From: Cladobotryum mycophilum
Taxonomy: Eukaryota; Ascomycota; Sordariomycetes; Hypocreales; Hypocreaceae
Assembly: GCA_036429605.1 (NCBI GenBank)
Contig: JAVFKD010000004.1
Coordinates: 2,108,001-2,172,000, forward strand
DNA: 64,000 bases
Direction of reading: 5' to 3'
In this document: positions 47,778 to 60,790 of the stretch, piece after piece
Layout: every line of letters begins with the position of its first letter
Numbering within the stretch: the stretch's first letter is position 1
Translations under genes and position numbers: made by a program
Notes under the pieces: model-generated
What the model was told of the DNA's origin: nothing
What the model saw: only the letters and a program-made list of their open reading frames with translations
The model's database searches: none

Positions 47778-50700
47778 ACGGAGTGAACTGATGACTGGCA
47801 GCGCTTGTTGGTTGGACATGATCCTAATTGCAAACAGCCTATTAGACACGAGAACAAGTCTTCAGCCGCGCCTCAAATCCTCGTATGTCCGCCGATTGGA
47901 CAAGGCCTCACGCGACAAGCGGCGAACGAACGACCCAATAATGCCCAAGCACAATCACGAGTACGTACCCTCAGATCCCCTGTTCAGGACACGCCGGAAG
48001 CTCCATCCATCACCCAAGGCCCCATAATGACCAGATCGAGACCCTTGGAATGGGGCCTCCATCTCCGCTGTGCACGGAGACGACCGAGAATAAAGAAAAT
48101 TCTTCGTCAAATTTTAGCATCACGAGACCATACAATGACCGCGGCTTACCGAGAAAATGTCGTTGACCCCGAGAGTGAAGTTGAAGCTATTGACCGAATG
48201 GATTTTTAGAACCCATGGACCGGATTGTTACCCGAAACTACACGAAACGCACAGAGGCCGGCTTTTTTTGGTTGGTTTTTTGTGTGCATGTGTCTCTCCC
48301 TACCCGTGTGGCAACCCTCCCAAACATGAAGATATCGCGTGGCAAAGTCGCCTTGACTGGCCTGTCGACGGGGGGCTTGCTGCAGTGGTTGCCAAACTTG
48401 CATGGTCAAATATCATTTCTAATAATTACGCACGACGCACTCTATGCAAGTACTTCATGCAGACTTGAGTGATCTCAATTGCCAAGAGGCGTCCACTCAA
48501 TATCCAACGAATCTGGCCGACAGGATGACCGCCCACGAACCCCCCAAATCCCCCCAACTAGAGAGAGAGCTCGGCGGTTCTCCAAGTAAGCTTCTCTCAC
48601 CTGTGCAATCTTAAGCCTCACCCCAGACTACCTGATACGAGCAGGGAATGCTATAGTACCAACTCTGGGGAACGTCCAACAACCAAAACGCCGGGAAAAC
48701 ACTGCCTCGCTCGTGCATGTACATGTGTAAGTATACGGAGCTCGCTCGGTCGTACAGAGAGGGGACTCGTTACGACGGTGATGGTGAGGAAACATGACGC
48801 GAGGCATGACAGAAAGATTGGGCGACGGCCCCCGAGTCTTGCCACTATATGCGAATGCCTGATGGGTGTGTGAGTCAATATGCTCTGGTATGCGGCTGGA
48901 ATGAGAAGATATTGCAATGAAGCACAGAGATGCGAGACAAGGCTCCATTTTGAGTTTCCTTCCCTTTGTGTGGGAGCTTGCATTTCAGAAAGGCATGATG
49001 GTGGAGATGTGGTTGCAACCCGTCTCTGATCCCTGACACCAGCAAAGTGCTGCACTCAGGAAAGGATGAGTATGGGGATAGGCATGGGGATATCCTCATC
49101 TCAATCTCACTATGCTGTGGCAGTTTGTATAACCCATATAGATTTCAAGATACCTATTCCAACGCGCCGGGTAGGCCATTATCCAAGTCTTGTATCGTGT
49201 TGCCAATCTTGTCAGATGCATCACTTCCAACGGGTGCATCTCGGGACACTAACCCCTTATCAGACAATACACGGCATCAATCAGACAATAGATTCCCAAA
49301 CCTGCGGCCCAATTACGTGCTATATGCACTCAAGGGCACATCCCAATATGGACAATTAACCCATGACCGTGTATGTGTCAAAGTCCTGTTACGGAGGAGG
49401 AGAGAAGGGGAGGGGGGAGTGTACAGGCCACGTTTTTTATCCATGCTCTTTTTTTCTTCCCACCTCCTCCGAACAAACCATGTGGTGGGTAGCATTACTA
49501 CCCCCTCCCACGTCTTCATCTGGCCCCTTGAGGAGGGTAACATTGTCAGATTTTCTCGAAGGGCCAAAACGTGGTCGGTGGAACTTTTTACAGCTGTTAT
49601 TCCTGCCTGATTTGAGCTTTTGTCTCCGAGAAGATGCAACGGATTCCGCGCGAGGCGCAAGTGTGTGTGTGTGTTTCTTAGGACATACGTGACCACCACG
49701 CCCCCAGTCGTCGATCCTGCTACGTGCGTGCCCATGTCGTGTCCTGCTTGCCTAAGTGGTTTGGTTGGAACGATTTTTCTTTTTCTTCTGGAAGGACATT
49801 GTCGGAGAAACAATGGAGGGTTTTTTTTTTGGGAGATACTTGAAACGTTGCGTTGAGAGAATGTTTCGTCTTTTGCTTGGGTAGAACGAGTTCGGCTGTG
49901 ATTCCGAGTTTTCTAGAATTTTTTGTATTGACATGTGCGGAGTGCTGACAGTGATCGACGATGGTAAAGTGAATCCTTTACTAAGGCATCATCCAGAGGC
50001 TTCAACAGCTGGCCATTAACGACAACACCCACTTCGTTTTCGTGAAACCAGCGGGTTTTGATATGAAGCCGTCTTTCTCTTTTTTTCTATTTGTAAGCTT
50101 ATCAACTACAAGCTTCCCTTTTTTTCTTCAGATCCCGTGGGTGTTTATCGCTGGTGTCAGTGGTGGACACGCAATATGTAGCAATCAATGCTTCATTTGC
50201 AAGGAGGATCGTCGTTTGTTTTCGCACATCCGAGGCTTTTTGAGGGGGAAATGCCGATAACGACACTATACCGATAACAAACACTATATTGATGCGTATG
50301 TGCTTGCATGTGTGTAGGTCACTTTTACTAAAACTTCTCCGGTTGCGGCATGTCAGGAAGCAATGTTGTTGATGTTGTTGTTCGGCCCGCGTGGATTTTG
50401 AGACATTTCATCCTACGGGCTTTCAGCTGGCGCGGGGTTCGTGGTATTGCTTCATATGAAGGGACAGGTCATTGGATCAATGTTTCAAGGTGGTATTATT
50501 GACTGCTTTGTACATCTGGGGCTACTCAGTTCCGTATATGCGACTGTTGGTTGTTGACTCACAATGGGTGATGCCGAAACGCAGCTTAGCAAGACATGGT
50601 GTAAGCATGCAGTATCAAGACAACTATGGATAGCTAGTCGTGAACCTTGGCCGTTAGTCTGTATATCATATAGGCGATGTTAGTTCCATATCTTATTTGA

Positions 50701-51749
50701 TGACGACGTAAACATATCAAATACGGGTGGGCTTTGTATCGACGCATCAATTGACGAGTGCCATTATAGGGTAAGTAATGAGGATACTCGAGCAATGGGA
50801 GTCTGCATAAGAGTCGCTACTCCGCTCGAGTTTCATGTAGAACCCCTGGTCCCACAATCGAAATAGATTTTTTCAAAAAAAGTATGCGACTCAGAAAATG
50901 CAGGTTTTGTAGGCAGCGAAATTACTCCTGGGCCAAGGCGTCGTGGACAGGTCATGCTGTAGACACTGCGTCTTGTCTGCCTACCAAGTACCGATGCAAG
51001 GCATGAGGAGATGATTGCCAAGGAATTACTGGAAGCTGAGCGATATAATGACTGGGTGTATGTGTATATATGATGTTTTACAGATTTCGCATCATTTTAT
51101 TGAATGCGAATGCAATGCAACCTCACAATTTCGCCCTCAACAAAGTGTTCAGCTACTATGCATCATGACACATTGTGATCTGGGTGTCGGACCGGGCATC
51201 GTTTTAGGTCGCTCGGCATCGTGTCTCCAAGGGCAATAGGAGAAGTCTGTGAGCTGAGCTATCGTACTATCCACAGGACAATATGACTTGCCGTTCGAGA
51301 CTAGGACGATATGGCCTCAAAGAGATATATGCCCCGTGTGACACTTGGGAGTTCTTGATGGGTACATGTAGGCTTTTTATCGTGATCGACATTACATGTC
51401 CTGTTCGCGACACATCCACTTGCTTTACAATAGATGCAAATCATTTAAATCGCTTGCAGCCCGTGATGAGTATCGGAGATGTGCGAAAGAGGGAATGCTG
51501 CTGCTGCTGGCTCGCCGCTTGACTAGCCTCTCAGTGTTATCTCGCAAATGGCAATAGATATCTAACCACAAGGAGGTATGACTTCCAAGGTTTGTATCAG
51601 CGGGTCCGAACACTATGGATCGTTATCTGAGGCTAAATCATATCGGCTAGATGAGAGTGTTTCGCAACGATTCAGATTCATTGGGGCAACCTCGGTGGCT
51701 CAAACAGCGACAACCCTAGAAGAGCCCGACATCCATATGAAATAGATTC

Positions 51750-52106
51750 CTAGTACTCTGGGGAAATATCCACCCAATAAATACCCTTTGCATCTTGCGG
51801 GAATTCTAGATCTCGCTCTGGGGGAAATACTGGGGGTCTGCCAAGCGTAGAATCCCCAGATATCACATTAGTGGATACCCCGGACGACAGGATCTGAATG
51901 TAACCGTCTGGGAAAACGTTGCCGGCTTGGCTTACCATTTGATATGGAGTTGCATTAGATATGCTTTGCTCCTTGTCGAAATCGTTAGATGGAGGCCAGC
52001 ATGGAAGGGTTGATAGGCGTATAGGTAGTGGATCTTGCTGTTGACATCCTTGGCTCTTTGTTCCAGCCAGCTGGTACAGCTTCTGTGAGTGAGTGCAAGT
52101 CGGCAT
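51750..52106 (-). CDS. Doubtful 118-residue hypothetical protein
   Basis: The only frame in the gene-poor interval with somewhat protein-like composition: SNDFDKEQSISNATPYQMVSQ, then VFPPERDLEFPQDAKGIYWVDISPEY. It has no domain that I recognise, no clear upstream exon, and a plausible 5' splice site (ATG|GTAAGC) in its middle. It could be part of a lineage-specific spliced gene or noise. Listed only so that it can be checked against RNA data. Confidence 0.15.
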   Translation of the reverse strand: MPTCTHSQKLYQLAGTKSQGCQQQDPLPIRLSTLPCWPPSNDFDKEQSISNATPYQMVSQAGNVFPDGYIQILSSGVSTNVISGDSTLGRPPVFPPERDLEFPQDAKGIYWVDISPEY

Positions 52107-55100
52107 GGGTCTAGTTATTACCTTGCATTTATTGACAAGGTAGACAGAACTTTAACTGGGGAAGTGAATGCTGTGCTTTCTCTGAAGATGCCATAAAAGC
52201 TCTCCTGGCGTACACATCATCGTATCGATGGGACATTTGCAACGTGCCCACCGTGGCGACCACTTGTCGTGGGAAGCATCGTATTAGAGGCTCGGGCTTC
52301 AGTGGTGGGAGAACTCCTCCATGCCATATTAATATATAATTGAGTTTGAGACTGTTAATAGTCATGATGGTCTTGTCTGATCGATCGTTGGATGTCATAG
52401 AGGTGGGGTGTCTTGGATGGTACCGGCCGACATGGCAAGTCAGGCTTCAACCTGGCAACTTGATGCCCGAAGGTCCAGAACGCTGGATGTCGATTTGGAA
52501 GTAGGGCTCTGACTGGGTAACTGGGAGTAGTCGCCTCCGCGGCCCATGAAGTTGCGAGGTCTGTGTGCTGCGAGACGCGCGATGCGCCCGAATGAAGCTG
52601 CGTTCGTATTTGGCCAGCTCCTGCCACACGACAGTGTGGATTTAATCAGATGAGCATTGTATGCTCCACGTTGACCGATGCCAAGTTGCTTGGCTGTTTG
52701 CGCGTGAAACCTTTGATCGTTCGGGACACAATCGCTCTCCTACTATTCTGTGAGCGGCATCTTCGATTCCAACAGATGCCGAGTCTCAAGGAAGCCAAGG
52801 CTTCACTGTCAGATCCATACTGGTGTTGTAGTATTTTGTGCCTCCCTCTGCGTTTCCGCTAAGAATAAGCATAAATTGTTGCGTCAGAGGCAATCCCCGT
52901 CTCTTGGCAAGTCCATACAAGCTCTGTGTTCCAGATAACCGAGCGATAGTCGTCTGCCACGCATTTGGGGGCCAGTTCACTGGGCTTGAGAAGCGTAAGG
53001 GTATGGGGGCGGTGAGACCATCACTTCGACTCAGGTTGGAGAACCGAGACACTCGCTGAGGAATGATGCGGGGAATGATCAAGGGTAATAGAGAAAGGTG
53101 ACCTCACTCTCAAGAGAGAAAGAAGAGAAACTGATGGCGTGCCAAGGGAACAAAAGTCTTGGCGTTGTAGCACTGACGAAGCTGTCCATTCAGCTCGTCT
53201 TGTTCCTCCACGTGGGGTCCGGTCTCCCAAGCGTCTCTTCGGCAGTGTGACTGCCAGTTTCTCCAATTGCCAGACCAAGAAGTCTAACGTAAAACCGAAT
53301 CATAGTTTCATGCAATCTGCATCATTGAGAATATGCGAACTGGCAAGCCCTTGGGCGAGACCTGCAAAGTGCAAGTCAATGCTTAGTGCGGGCGTTGAAA
53401 GACACGTCTCGGCACGGGAGACGGCATGCATTGGCGGCTGATCCCCAATGTGACCTTTGATGCCACCCCTCAAAGTTTTGGAAGCATAACATCAGCTGCA
53501 AAGTTAATATCTTCGTCTTGGCCCTCAAACTTTGCGGAAACTGGCGGTCTCACTGGCTTACCAACCGGTTGAGATGTAGATCTCTTTCATCTTGCGAGCT
53601 TCGGGAGGGATGAGCCGATGCTATGGACTAATTATTGGACGTTCATCTTAGCAGCCAACAGCACAATGATGCTGTCGTGGCTTATCTTTGTACACTTTGG
53701 AGTCATCGCACTGTATACTATGCAAGCAGATAATGCGGTGCCCGTTGGCTGAGGATCTAACGGGTTCCTCAGATTTGGTAAAGTGGCGGTTGACTTTTTG
53801 GGTCTGTGAGTCTGGGGGACAAAAGGGAAGTGTCCGAAGGCCATGTGTGAACCATGAAAGTTTGCTCCATGAAGCAAAGACCAAGCAACACATGCTCCCA
53901 GCTAGTGGGTACGTCGGGTAATGGTCAACAAGGACAGACAAGGACAGGCAAAAAAAGAAGAAAAAAGCAATAACCGCTGGCAGCGGCGCTTAGGTCTCGA
54001 GATCAGACACCGCAAAACGAACCAACTTTGCTGAGCCAGACCGCGCTTTACGCTGAGCAGGATGCTGCGTCATTCTGGCTGGGGCTAAGAACTCGTAGCG
54101 GCGGATGGCGCGTGGAGATTGCAGGCATAAAGGATGGATCAAGTGTGTTGGAGAAGGAGGGGGATTCAAGCAAATAGCTTCTTGGCTGGACTTGACCCGT
54201 GATCCCCCTTTGAGCTGAAAGTGGTTGGATTGTTTTCCTATGGTCTTCTTAGATGGCACTGTGTGAGCCATGACTGGATTGGGGGTTACCAACGGCATAA
54301 TGCAAGATGAAATGCTTAAATTCAATCTTTTTCTTGGCTCCTGCGGGTGTTTCTTGGAGGTTGAGAGGCCTGGGTTGGGTGAGGTGGGTTTGAAGAAACC
54401 ATCACGACCTACCACTCTCTCTGAAACCATGCCGTCAGTTCTTAGTATGTTATTAGCTGAAGGCTGTATTAGGACCAGATGAATTCTATTATTATGACCC
54501 TCAAGGCTCCTATCAAATAGCTGCTAAGACATTGGTAGATACGAGTGGGTCTTCTTATCGAATGTAGATCTATAGTTGAGGCGGATGAGATGATGAGTCT
54601 TATTTTCGGCGAGTTTTCAGAGATTTTCGTTTCTTTTCCTCTCTCCACTAATATGAGATTTTCTGTGATACGGCGAGTTTTGTCTCTGACTTCCAGGCAT
54701 GTATGTACCTGCATAGCGTCGCATCCCCTCGCGCTGAGACATGTGCAAGCTTACCCAGCGCCTGGTCTGGCCTGTTCGACTTTTGCATCAGCCGTTACCC
54801 AAATGGAGCCCCTGCCGAAAGCTGCTATCCAGTCTGACAGAATGAACTGATGAATTTCTATGTATACTGTGTGGAGAAGCTTGTTATTCGAGATGAGAAT
54901 ATCCATAGCAATCGGGCTGTCCGCCACATGCCCGAGATTCTGATTTCCCTCCCCCTGCCACGTGCGCTGCTTGCCGAGCATTTGCTGATGGAAGTGCAAA
55001 AAAGGATTCGAGGTATGACACAAGAGGCGACTTAATATAAATTATAGGGCTTGACGCGCTTACGAGATGCTGGGTAATATATGTTGCTGCTGCATGAGTG

Positions 55101-56276
55101 AACCACACTCCGGGTACGTGGCGTTCATAAATTGGGGTCGCTGTTGGTTGAGCGAATGCAGATGCAGGCTTGGCAGCTATTGATTCCGGGGAGCATGACC
55201 TAATGATTTTCCATCACGAGTGCTTGAGGCCAAGCTTCTCAAGGACTGAGAAGGGGAGGGGAGGCGATACATGTGAGGTTCGTGACCGCTGGATATCCAT
55301 GTATTCTAGCAAAGCTTTATTGATTGCGCCATTGAACGTGGATTGTTGTTTTGAGCTGCGTCAGCCACTGTGATTGAAATGCTCACATGAACCGCAGTGT
55401 TGTTGGAGAACAAAGAGCGCCAGGGATGTTCCAGCGTGCGCCAAGAGCTCGTGCGAGGAGGTGCTAACACAATGTCAGAGAATTATGGGTATCCCGAGAC
55501 ATCGGTTGTCCTCTCTTACAAGTATTATTATTCCCTTTTCCTGTTATTACTTGTACTCGTACATATGCATGTAGGCTTATACGGAAATGCTGAGACTTGC
55601 AGAGAGAGAGGGAGAGAGAGGGAGAGAGATGGAATTAAACAGTGGTGGAAGTAGCCAGTCGAGACGTTCCGGGTCTCAAGTTTTTTTCGATTCATTATGA
55701 ATACATCTTGCGTGGAAAGGATTTTCAATAAGGAAGGGATTCAACGCCCAGCTCCTTCAGCTAGTGAGATTTTGAATACACAAGAGACCAGCAGCACAAA
55801 GTACACCGTATGCCTTCACTGTACAGTGTTCGTTCGTTCGAGCAGGCTTGGCTGGGGGCCAAGGCTAGGTGGTGGGGGCAAACACACTGTTAGAGGAGGA
55901 CCCTGTCAATTATGACTGGGCTGCTGCTGGACGGGGCTCCGTCCCAACGGTCGTAGAGCCATCCACTGCGTCTTGCGCATGTCCCGAGGTGTGGTCTAGG
56001 CATGTTGGATGTGGGGAGTTTAGATAAATGGAAAAGCATGGTCGCCCGATTCCTTTGAATCCGCCACTGTCGGTCAGGTTTCTTACTTTCAAAGATTCAT
56101 TTTCTTTCCCTTTACCTCTTCTCCCTTTCCTGTTGGATACGAGAACGATTAAAAGGCTCGTTGTCCTTGGAAAGAGGTTTCTGGTTCGGATAGTGTAGAA
56201 CGCATCCGTGGCTGGTGTTGCGTTGCTTCTGTGTCGCACAAGCTGACCGCAAACACATCCAATCCATCCATTCACA

Positions 56277-59072
56277 ATGGCGACTGCGACAGCTTCAGCG
56301 GCTGCACCCACCTCGACGGTGAGAGTTGCGCCGCAAGGTGGTATTCTTGAAGGCGGCGATCCCTCAAAATACAACCCAAAAGACCCTCTTACAATATTTA
56401 TTATTCAGGTCAGTTCTATATCTATATCTGCATCTGTATGAGCTATGCAGAGTACTGTGCTAATGCGCCAAACAGGCCGGTCTCATCATCATCATATGTC
56501 ATCTCTTACACTGGCCGCTCTCCAAAATCCGCCAACCTCGTGTCATCGCCGAAGTCATTGGAGGCATCATTCTGGGCCCCTCGGTGATGGGCCGTATTCC
56601 TGGCTTCACCAATGCCATCTTTCCCGCCACTTCTATTCCCAACCTCACCCTCGTCGCGAACCTTGGTCTTGTCCTCTACCTTTTCATGATTGGTCTTGAG
56701 ACCGATCTTCGCTTCCTTATCAGCAACTGGCGCGTTGCATCTTCTGTCGCTTTTCTTGGTTTGGCTCTGCCTTTTGGTCTCGGCTGTGCCTTGGCTTGGG
56801 GTGTTTACAATGCCTTTGGCGATGATCCCGGTTTGAAGCACATCGACTTTAGCGTCTTTATGCTCTTTGTTGGTATTGCCATTGCCATTACCGTACGTCT
56901 ACTCATCTCTAGCTTCATCCTATTGGCTCAACTCTTAACCTGTTTCTTATATATAGGCTTTCCCCGTCCTTTGTCGTATCTTGACTGAGCTCAAGTTGCT
57001 TGATACGTCCGTCGGTATCATCACACTTTCAGCTGGCGTTGCTAATGATGTTGTTGGTACGTAATTATATTTCTACCTATGCATCCTTTCACACCTACTA
57101 ACATCGTTTCTTTAGGATGGATTCTCCTGGCTCTTTGTGTTGCCCTTGTCAACGCTGGCGAAGGTCTCACAGCTCTGTATATCTTATTAGTCGCTGTTGG
57201 CTTCATCTTGTTTCTCTTTTTCGCCGTTAAGCCCGCTCTGGTATGGTTATTACGAAGAACCGACAACCTCAACAATGGCCCATCGCAAAGTGCCATCACT
57301 TTTATCCTCCTCATTGCTCTGACGTCCGCCTTCTTTACTGGAATCATTGGAATCCACCCTATTTTTGGAGGCTTTGTGGCTGGTCTAATTATCCCCCGCG
57401 AAAACAGATTCAACATCTACGTTATCGAAAAGCTCGAAGATCTGGTTGGCTCCATTTTCTTGCCACTCTACTTTACTCTCTCCGGTCTAAATACCAATCT
57501 CGGACTATTGGACAATGGAACTACCTGGGGCTATGTCTTTGCAACCACATTCACTGCTTTGTTCACTAAGATTATCGGCGCAACACTGGCTGCGCGATGG
57601 AATGGCATGGTCTGGAGAGAATCCTTCTCCATCGGTGTCTTGATGAGTTGCAAGGGTCTTGTGGAACTCATTGTATTGGTAAGTTAGCTTCGTGCTCCGC
57701 GTTTCAGGTATTAGATACTAACCGTGTAAAGAATATTGGATTGCAAGCCAAGATTCTGAGCACCCGAACCTTCACAGTCTTTGTCGTCATGGCGCTCATC
57801 ACTACCTTCTTGACGACCCCGATCGTCTCCGTTCTCTATCCACCATGGTATCAGCAAAAGATTGCGGCCTGGAAACGAGGAGAAATCGACTGGGACACTG
57901 GTGCTCCCGTTAGTCCTTCGAACACCAGCACTGACGAGACCAAGAATCCCGATCGTGTCAATCGCCTGCTCGTTTATCTGAGATTAGACAACATGCCCGC
58001 TCTCCTCAGCCTTCTGTCGCTTTTCGGCACTTCTCAGACAGTAAATACCTCTACCTCTATTACCGAAGAAGACTCAAAGCAAGCCTCATCAAGTGTTCAA
58101 GTGGTTGAAACTCAGCTAGTAAGGAGGGCGGTTCGAGCCCATGGTGTTCGACTCCTTGAATTGACGGATCGTGAGTCCTCAGTCATGACAGTCGCGCAGG
58201 TTGACGAATTCAGTCGTCACGATCCCGTGGTCAACACCTTCCGTATCGTTGGACAGCTGAACAACATTGCCGCCTCCGGAGAGGTTTCCATCATGCCAGA
58301 GGATCGCTTCGCCGAGACTCTACTTACATCATCTACCAGCATCTCCTCAGACCTCTTGCTTGTGCCATGGACCGAAACTGGAAGTATTAGCGATTCTCAG
58401 ATTCCTTTCCTGACCGATCCCGAAGATAAACTCGCAGCCACCTACGTGTCCTTTGTCAAGTCTGTGCTCTCTTCAAAAGAACACAACGTTGCCGTATTCT
58501 TCCCGAGGAGTAGCGATGAATCCAAGGGCCGAAATCAGGATCGAGGCAAGCTTGTCCGGGCGCATTCTTATGATGTTTCCAAGCCAGATTTCCCCATTGC
58601 TCCCCTCACAACTCGCCCCCATCACATCTTCTTGGCATACTTTGGAGGGAATGACGATAGGTTAGCTCTCAGCCTTGTGCTTCAGCTGTGTGAGAGGGTC
58701 AAGGTCACTGCCACAATCGTACACGTTTCCGGGTCTGAGGCGGGATCGTCCAATGATGACGCTTTATTCGATGCCGTTACGACAAGGCTTTCTGCCGAAA
58801 TCTCACAGCGCGTGAAGATTGAGAGGATCTCGGGACCTTGCACGATCGAAGAGATATTGAACCATGCGGATTCAAAGTACGATATCGGCTCGACATCAAG
58901 CAGGCCAAACTTGGTTGTTTTTGGACGGGGTACAGGGGCCAGTCTCGATGCAGGAAAGATTCTGCAAAAGCCAAAGGAGGATGTACAGGCATGTTTAGGC
59001 GTTATTGGAGGTCATTTTGTAGCCAGCGGCGTGATTGCCGATGTGCTGGTGGTGCAGGCTAAATCTGGGTAA
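56277..59072 (+). CDS. kha1: Kha1-type K+/H+ antiporter (CPA2 family)
   Basis: Monovalent cation:proton antiporter of the CPA2/KefB-like group, similar to yeast Kha1, which acts in Golgi/endosomal membranes for K+ and pH balance. Exons 56277-56408, 56476-56892, 56957-57056, 57116-57678 and 57732-59072 give 850 residues. The N-terminal about 430 residues form the exchanger domain: RQPRVIAEVIGGIILGPSV, LGLVLYLFMIGLETDLRF, VGIAIAITAFPVLCRIL, TLSAGVANDVVGWILLALC, HPIFGGFVAGLIIPRE and SCKGLVELIVLNIGLQAKIL. The Asp of ANDVVGW is the conserved membrane acidic residue. The C-terminal half is cytosolic, divergent and Ser/Thr/Asp-rich, with a weakly conserved USP-like fold region (HHIFLAYFGGNDDRLALSLVLQLCERVKVTATIVHV). 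The ATG chosen, MATATASAAAPTS, sits in a CACAATGGC context. Upstream lies the gene-poor interval; downstream a kinase-fold gene on the same strand. Confidence 0.95.
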
Positions 59073-59830
59073 TTTTTGGCATTTTGGGTAGCGCATTTTT
59101 CGAGTATCGAGGCAATATATATAGGATGTCTTGATTCGTTTTCACAACATAATTGTGCACCTCTCTCCTTTTTGAACAGTCTCTTGTAGATGCCATTAAT
59201 CCCTTGATTTGTACTGACCTTTTGCCACTGCATGAAGTTTAACAACGTCGTCACTCTAAGTGAGCATAGAAGTCGTGATGAACTAGGTTTCGAAAAAATG
59301 TTATTATGCACCAAACTTTATAATGGGTATTATTCTAAGCTTTTATCCGTAACCTGATCTGAGTTTAAGATCGAAGCTATCCCCTATTCGTAGCGGTGAA
59401 GTTAATTCCCAGGAACTCAGGGGAGGTGTGCACACCTTATTTCGGTGAAGGGTGTCAACTACTGTGCACGCTGCGAGCTTATTTTCTATAAAAGAGAGAT
59501 CTTAGTGGATTGAATTATGATTCGAATTGAGTAATTTAGGCCTTTGGGGCGTTTTCGTGTGAAAATTAGGCTTTGCGGACTGAGTCTCAAAGGTCGTTCA
59601 GTTGCAGTGGTGAAGCCTATTTTGACAGGTCTACTGGGCTCTGAGGAGATATAAACAACAGCAGTGAATGCACATTGGACAAACGAAATGTCCTCCAAAC
59701 AAGTCAACTTCCTTTCGTTTGCTATCCCACTCAACTTCACAATAACAAACAACCCACACACACTCACACTGCCCCTCTCAACACACACATACACACACAA
59801 ACACATACCCCTTTTCTCTCTCCTACCAAA
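59073..59830. promoter_or_regulatory. Antiporter 3' / kinase-fold gene promoter
   Basis: 758 bp with no coding feature. The last 130 bp (59700-59830) are C/A-rich with ACACAC runs directly before the next ATG, typical of a filamentous-fungal 5' leader. Confidence 0.45.
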
Positions 59831-60790
59831 ATGGAAGAATTCTACCCCGTCGGGCAGATCTTGCCAATGACGTTCTTTCAAGGCGACGAGCAAACGAAAT
59901 CTACGATCCGCGTCCGAATACTTAAACACTACACACAAACATGCTCATGCGCAATGCGTGTCGAGATCTTGGATCACCCGCAGGGGCCGGGTCAAACGGC
60001 ATTCCTCAAGCTATATGATCGACGATTCGCAACTGGGCTGCGTGGAGCCAATGGAGTCGAGAAATGGACCAAAGATATAGAGCAAAGTTTCATTGAGTTC
60101 GCTCAGGATGGCCCTATCCAGCAGTTCCTTCAGCGGATGCATCTCAACCCTGACGACTTCCTTATCGACCTTATGAACAGCTGGACACATGCCCAAGGAG
60201 AGGCTTTCCTCTACCAGTCACATTTGAGATTTTTCAACGAAGAAAAAGCGGCCTATGCAAGACTCAAGAGCTGCCAAGGAAGCATGATACCCGAGCTCTT
60301 TGGATCTGTCGAGTTGAGTATCGCACTACCAGACGTTGATGCACAGTCCCACAACATCAACAGCCGAGATGTCACTGAGTTCTTCAAGGTCAAGGGGCTG
60401 TTGATGCAACACATAAACGGGTGCAGCCTATGGGAGATGGGCAAATACTGCCCGCAAGAAGATTGGCAAGACATTGTTGACGAAGCCATCTCTGTGGTTG
60501 ACGCCCTTGGCAAATACGACATGATCAATTCCGATGTCCATCCTACCAACGTTATGATCTCGCTCACCTCTGACAGCACATCGCAGAGACGGTATGGGGT
60601 GTATATGATTGACTTTGCGTACTGCGAATTTCGGAAAGAAGACCAGTCGGATGCTGAGTGGGAAGAGGCCAAGCGGCATCAGGACGAGATTGGAGCGGTC
60701 GGGATGGTGATGAAGAACAGACTAAGTGAGAAATTTGGGTTCAAGTTGAGGTTTGACAGGTCGGAGTGGCTCGTGGAGTGTTCTTCTTGA
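59831..60790 (+). CDS. Protein-kinase-fold (kinase-like) protein, possibly degenerate
   Basis: Intronless, 319 residues. C-lobe-like motifs are present: KYDMINSDVHPTNVMI, comparable to a catalytic loop HxDxxPxN (Asp235, Asn240), and VYMIDFAYCEF, comparable to the DFG aspartate (Asp261). The hinge-like KGLLMQHINGCSLWEM also fits. The N-lobe has ILDHPQGPGQTAFLKLYDRRFATGLR, where FLKLYDRR can supply the ATP-binding Lys; a classical glycine-rich loop is unclear. Fungi carry many such small kinase/aminoglycoside-phosphotransferase-like genes of unknown function, so a true protein kinase is not assured. Start in AAAATGGAAGAA after a C/A-rich leader; an in-frame upstream ATG (59675) reads only low-complexity HTHT repeats. 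No function is claimed. Confidence 0.75.
   Translation: MEEFYPVGQILPMTFFQGDEQTKSTIRVRILKHYTQTCSCAMRVEILDHPQGPGQTAFLKLYDRRFATGLRGANGVEKWTKDIEQSFIEFAQDGPIQQFLQRMHLNPDDFLIDLMNSWTHAQGEAFLYQSHLRFFNEEKAAYARLKSCQGSMIPELFGSVELSIALPDVDAQSHNINSRDVTEFFKVKGLLMQHINGCSLWEMGKYCPQEDWQDIVDEAISVVDALGKYDMINSDVHPTNVMISLTSDSTSQRRYGVYMIDFAYCEFRKEDQSDAEWEEAKRHQDEIGAVGMVMKNRLSEKFGFKLRFDRSEWLVECSS

Larger units (their letters stand above)
44023..56276. other. About 12 kb interval without a supportable protein-coding gene
   Basis: Between the divergent starts of the hexose transporter and the Kha1-type antiporter. I read both strands and found only short frames without domains, splice coherence or family resemblance. 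Near 44023-44220 is a repetitive, pyrimidine-rich leader-like stretch of the transporter. Elsewhere there are simple repeats (GA, GACA, GAGT, GTGT) and many A/T or G runs. I saw no transposon ORF, terminal inverted repeats, tRNA or 5S rRNA signature, though divergent elements or non-coding RNA would escape reading by eye. Confidence 0.55.

Noticed and set aside
49047..49813. Two overlapping frames of 166-187 codons in the gene-poor interval
   Set aside because: Mutually antisense, Cys/Arg/Ser-rich without family resemblance; typical of chance frames.
44023..56276. Transposon or repeat island as explanation of the gene-poor interval
   Set aside because: I saw no reverse transcriptase, transposase, long terminal or inverted repeats; decayed copies remain possible but unsupported.
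58120..58145. GGTTCGAGCCC resembling a tRNA B box
   Set aside because: It lies inside conserved antiporter coding sequence and has no matching A box or acceptor stem nearby.
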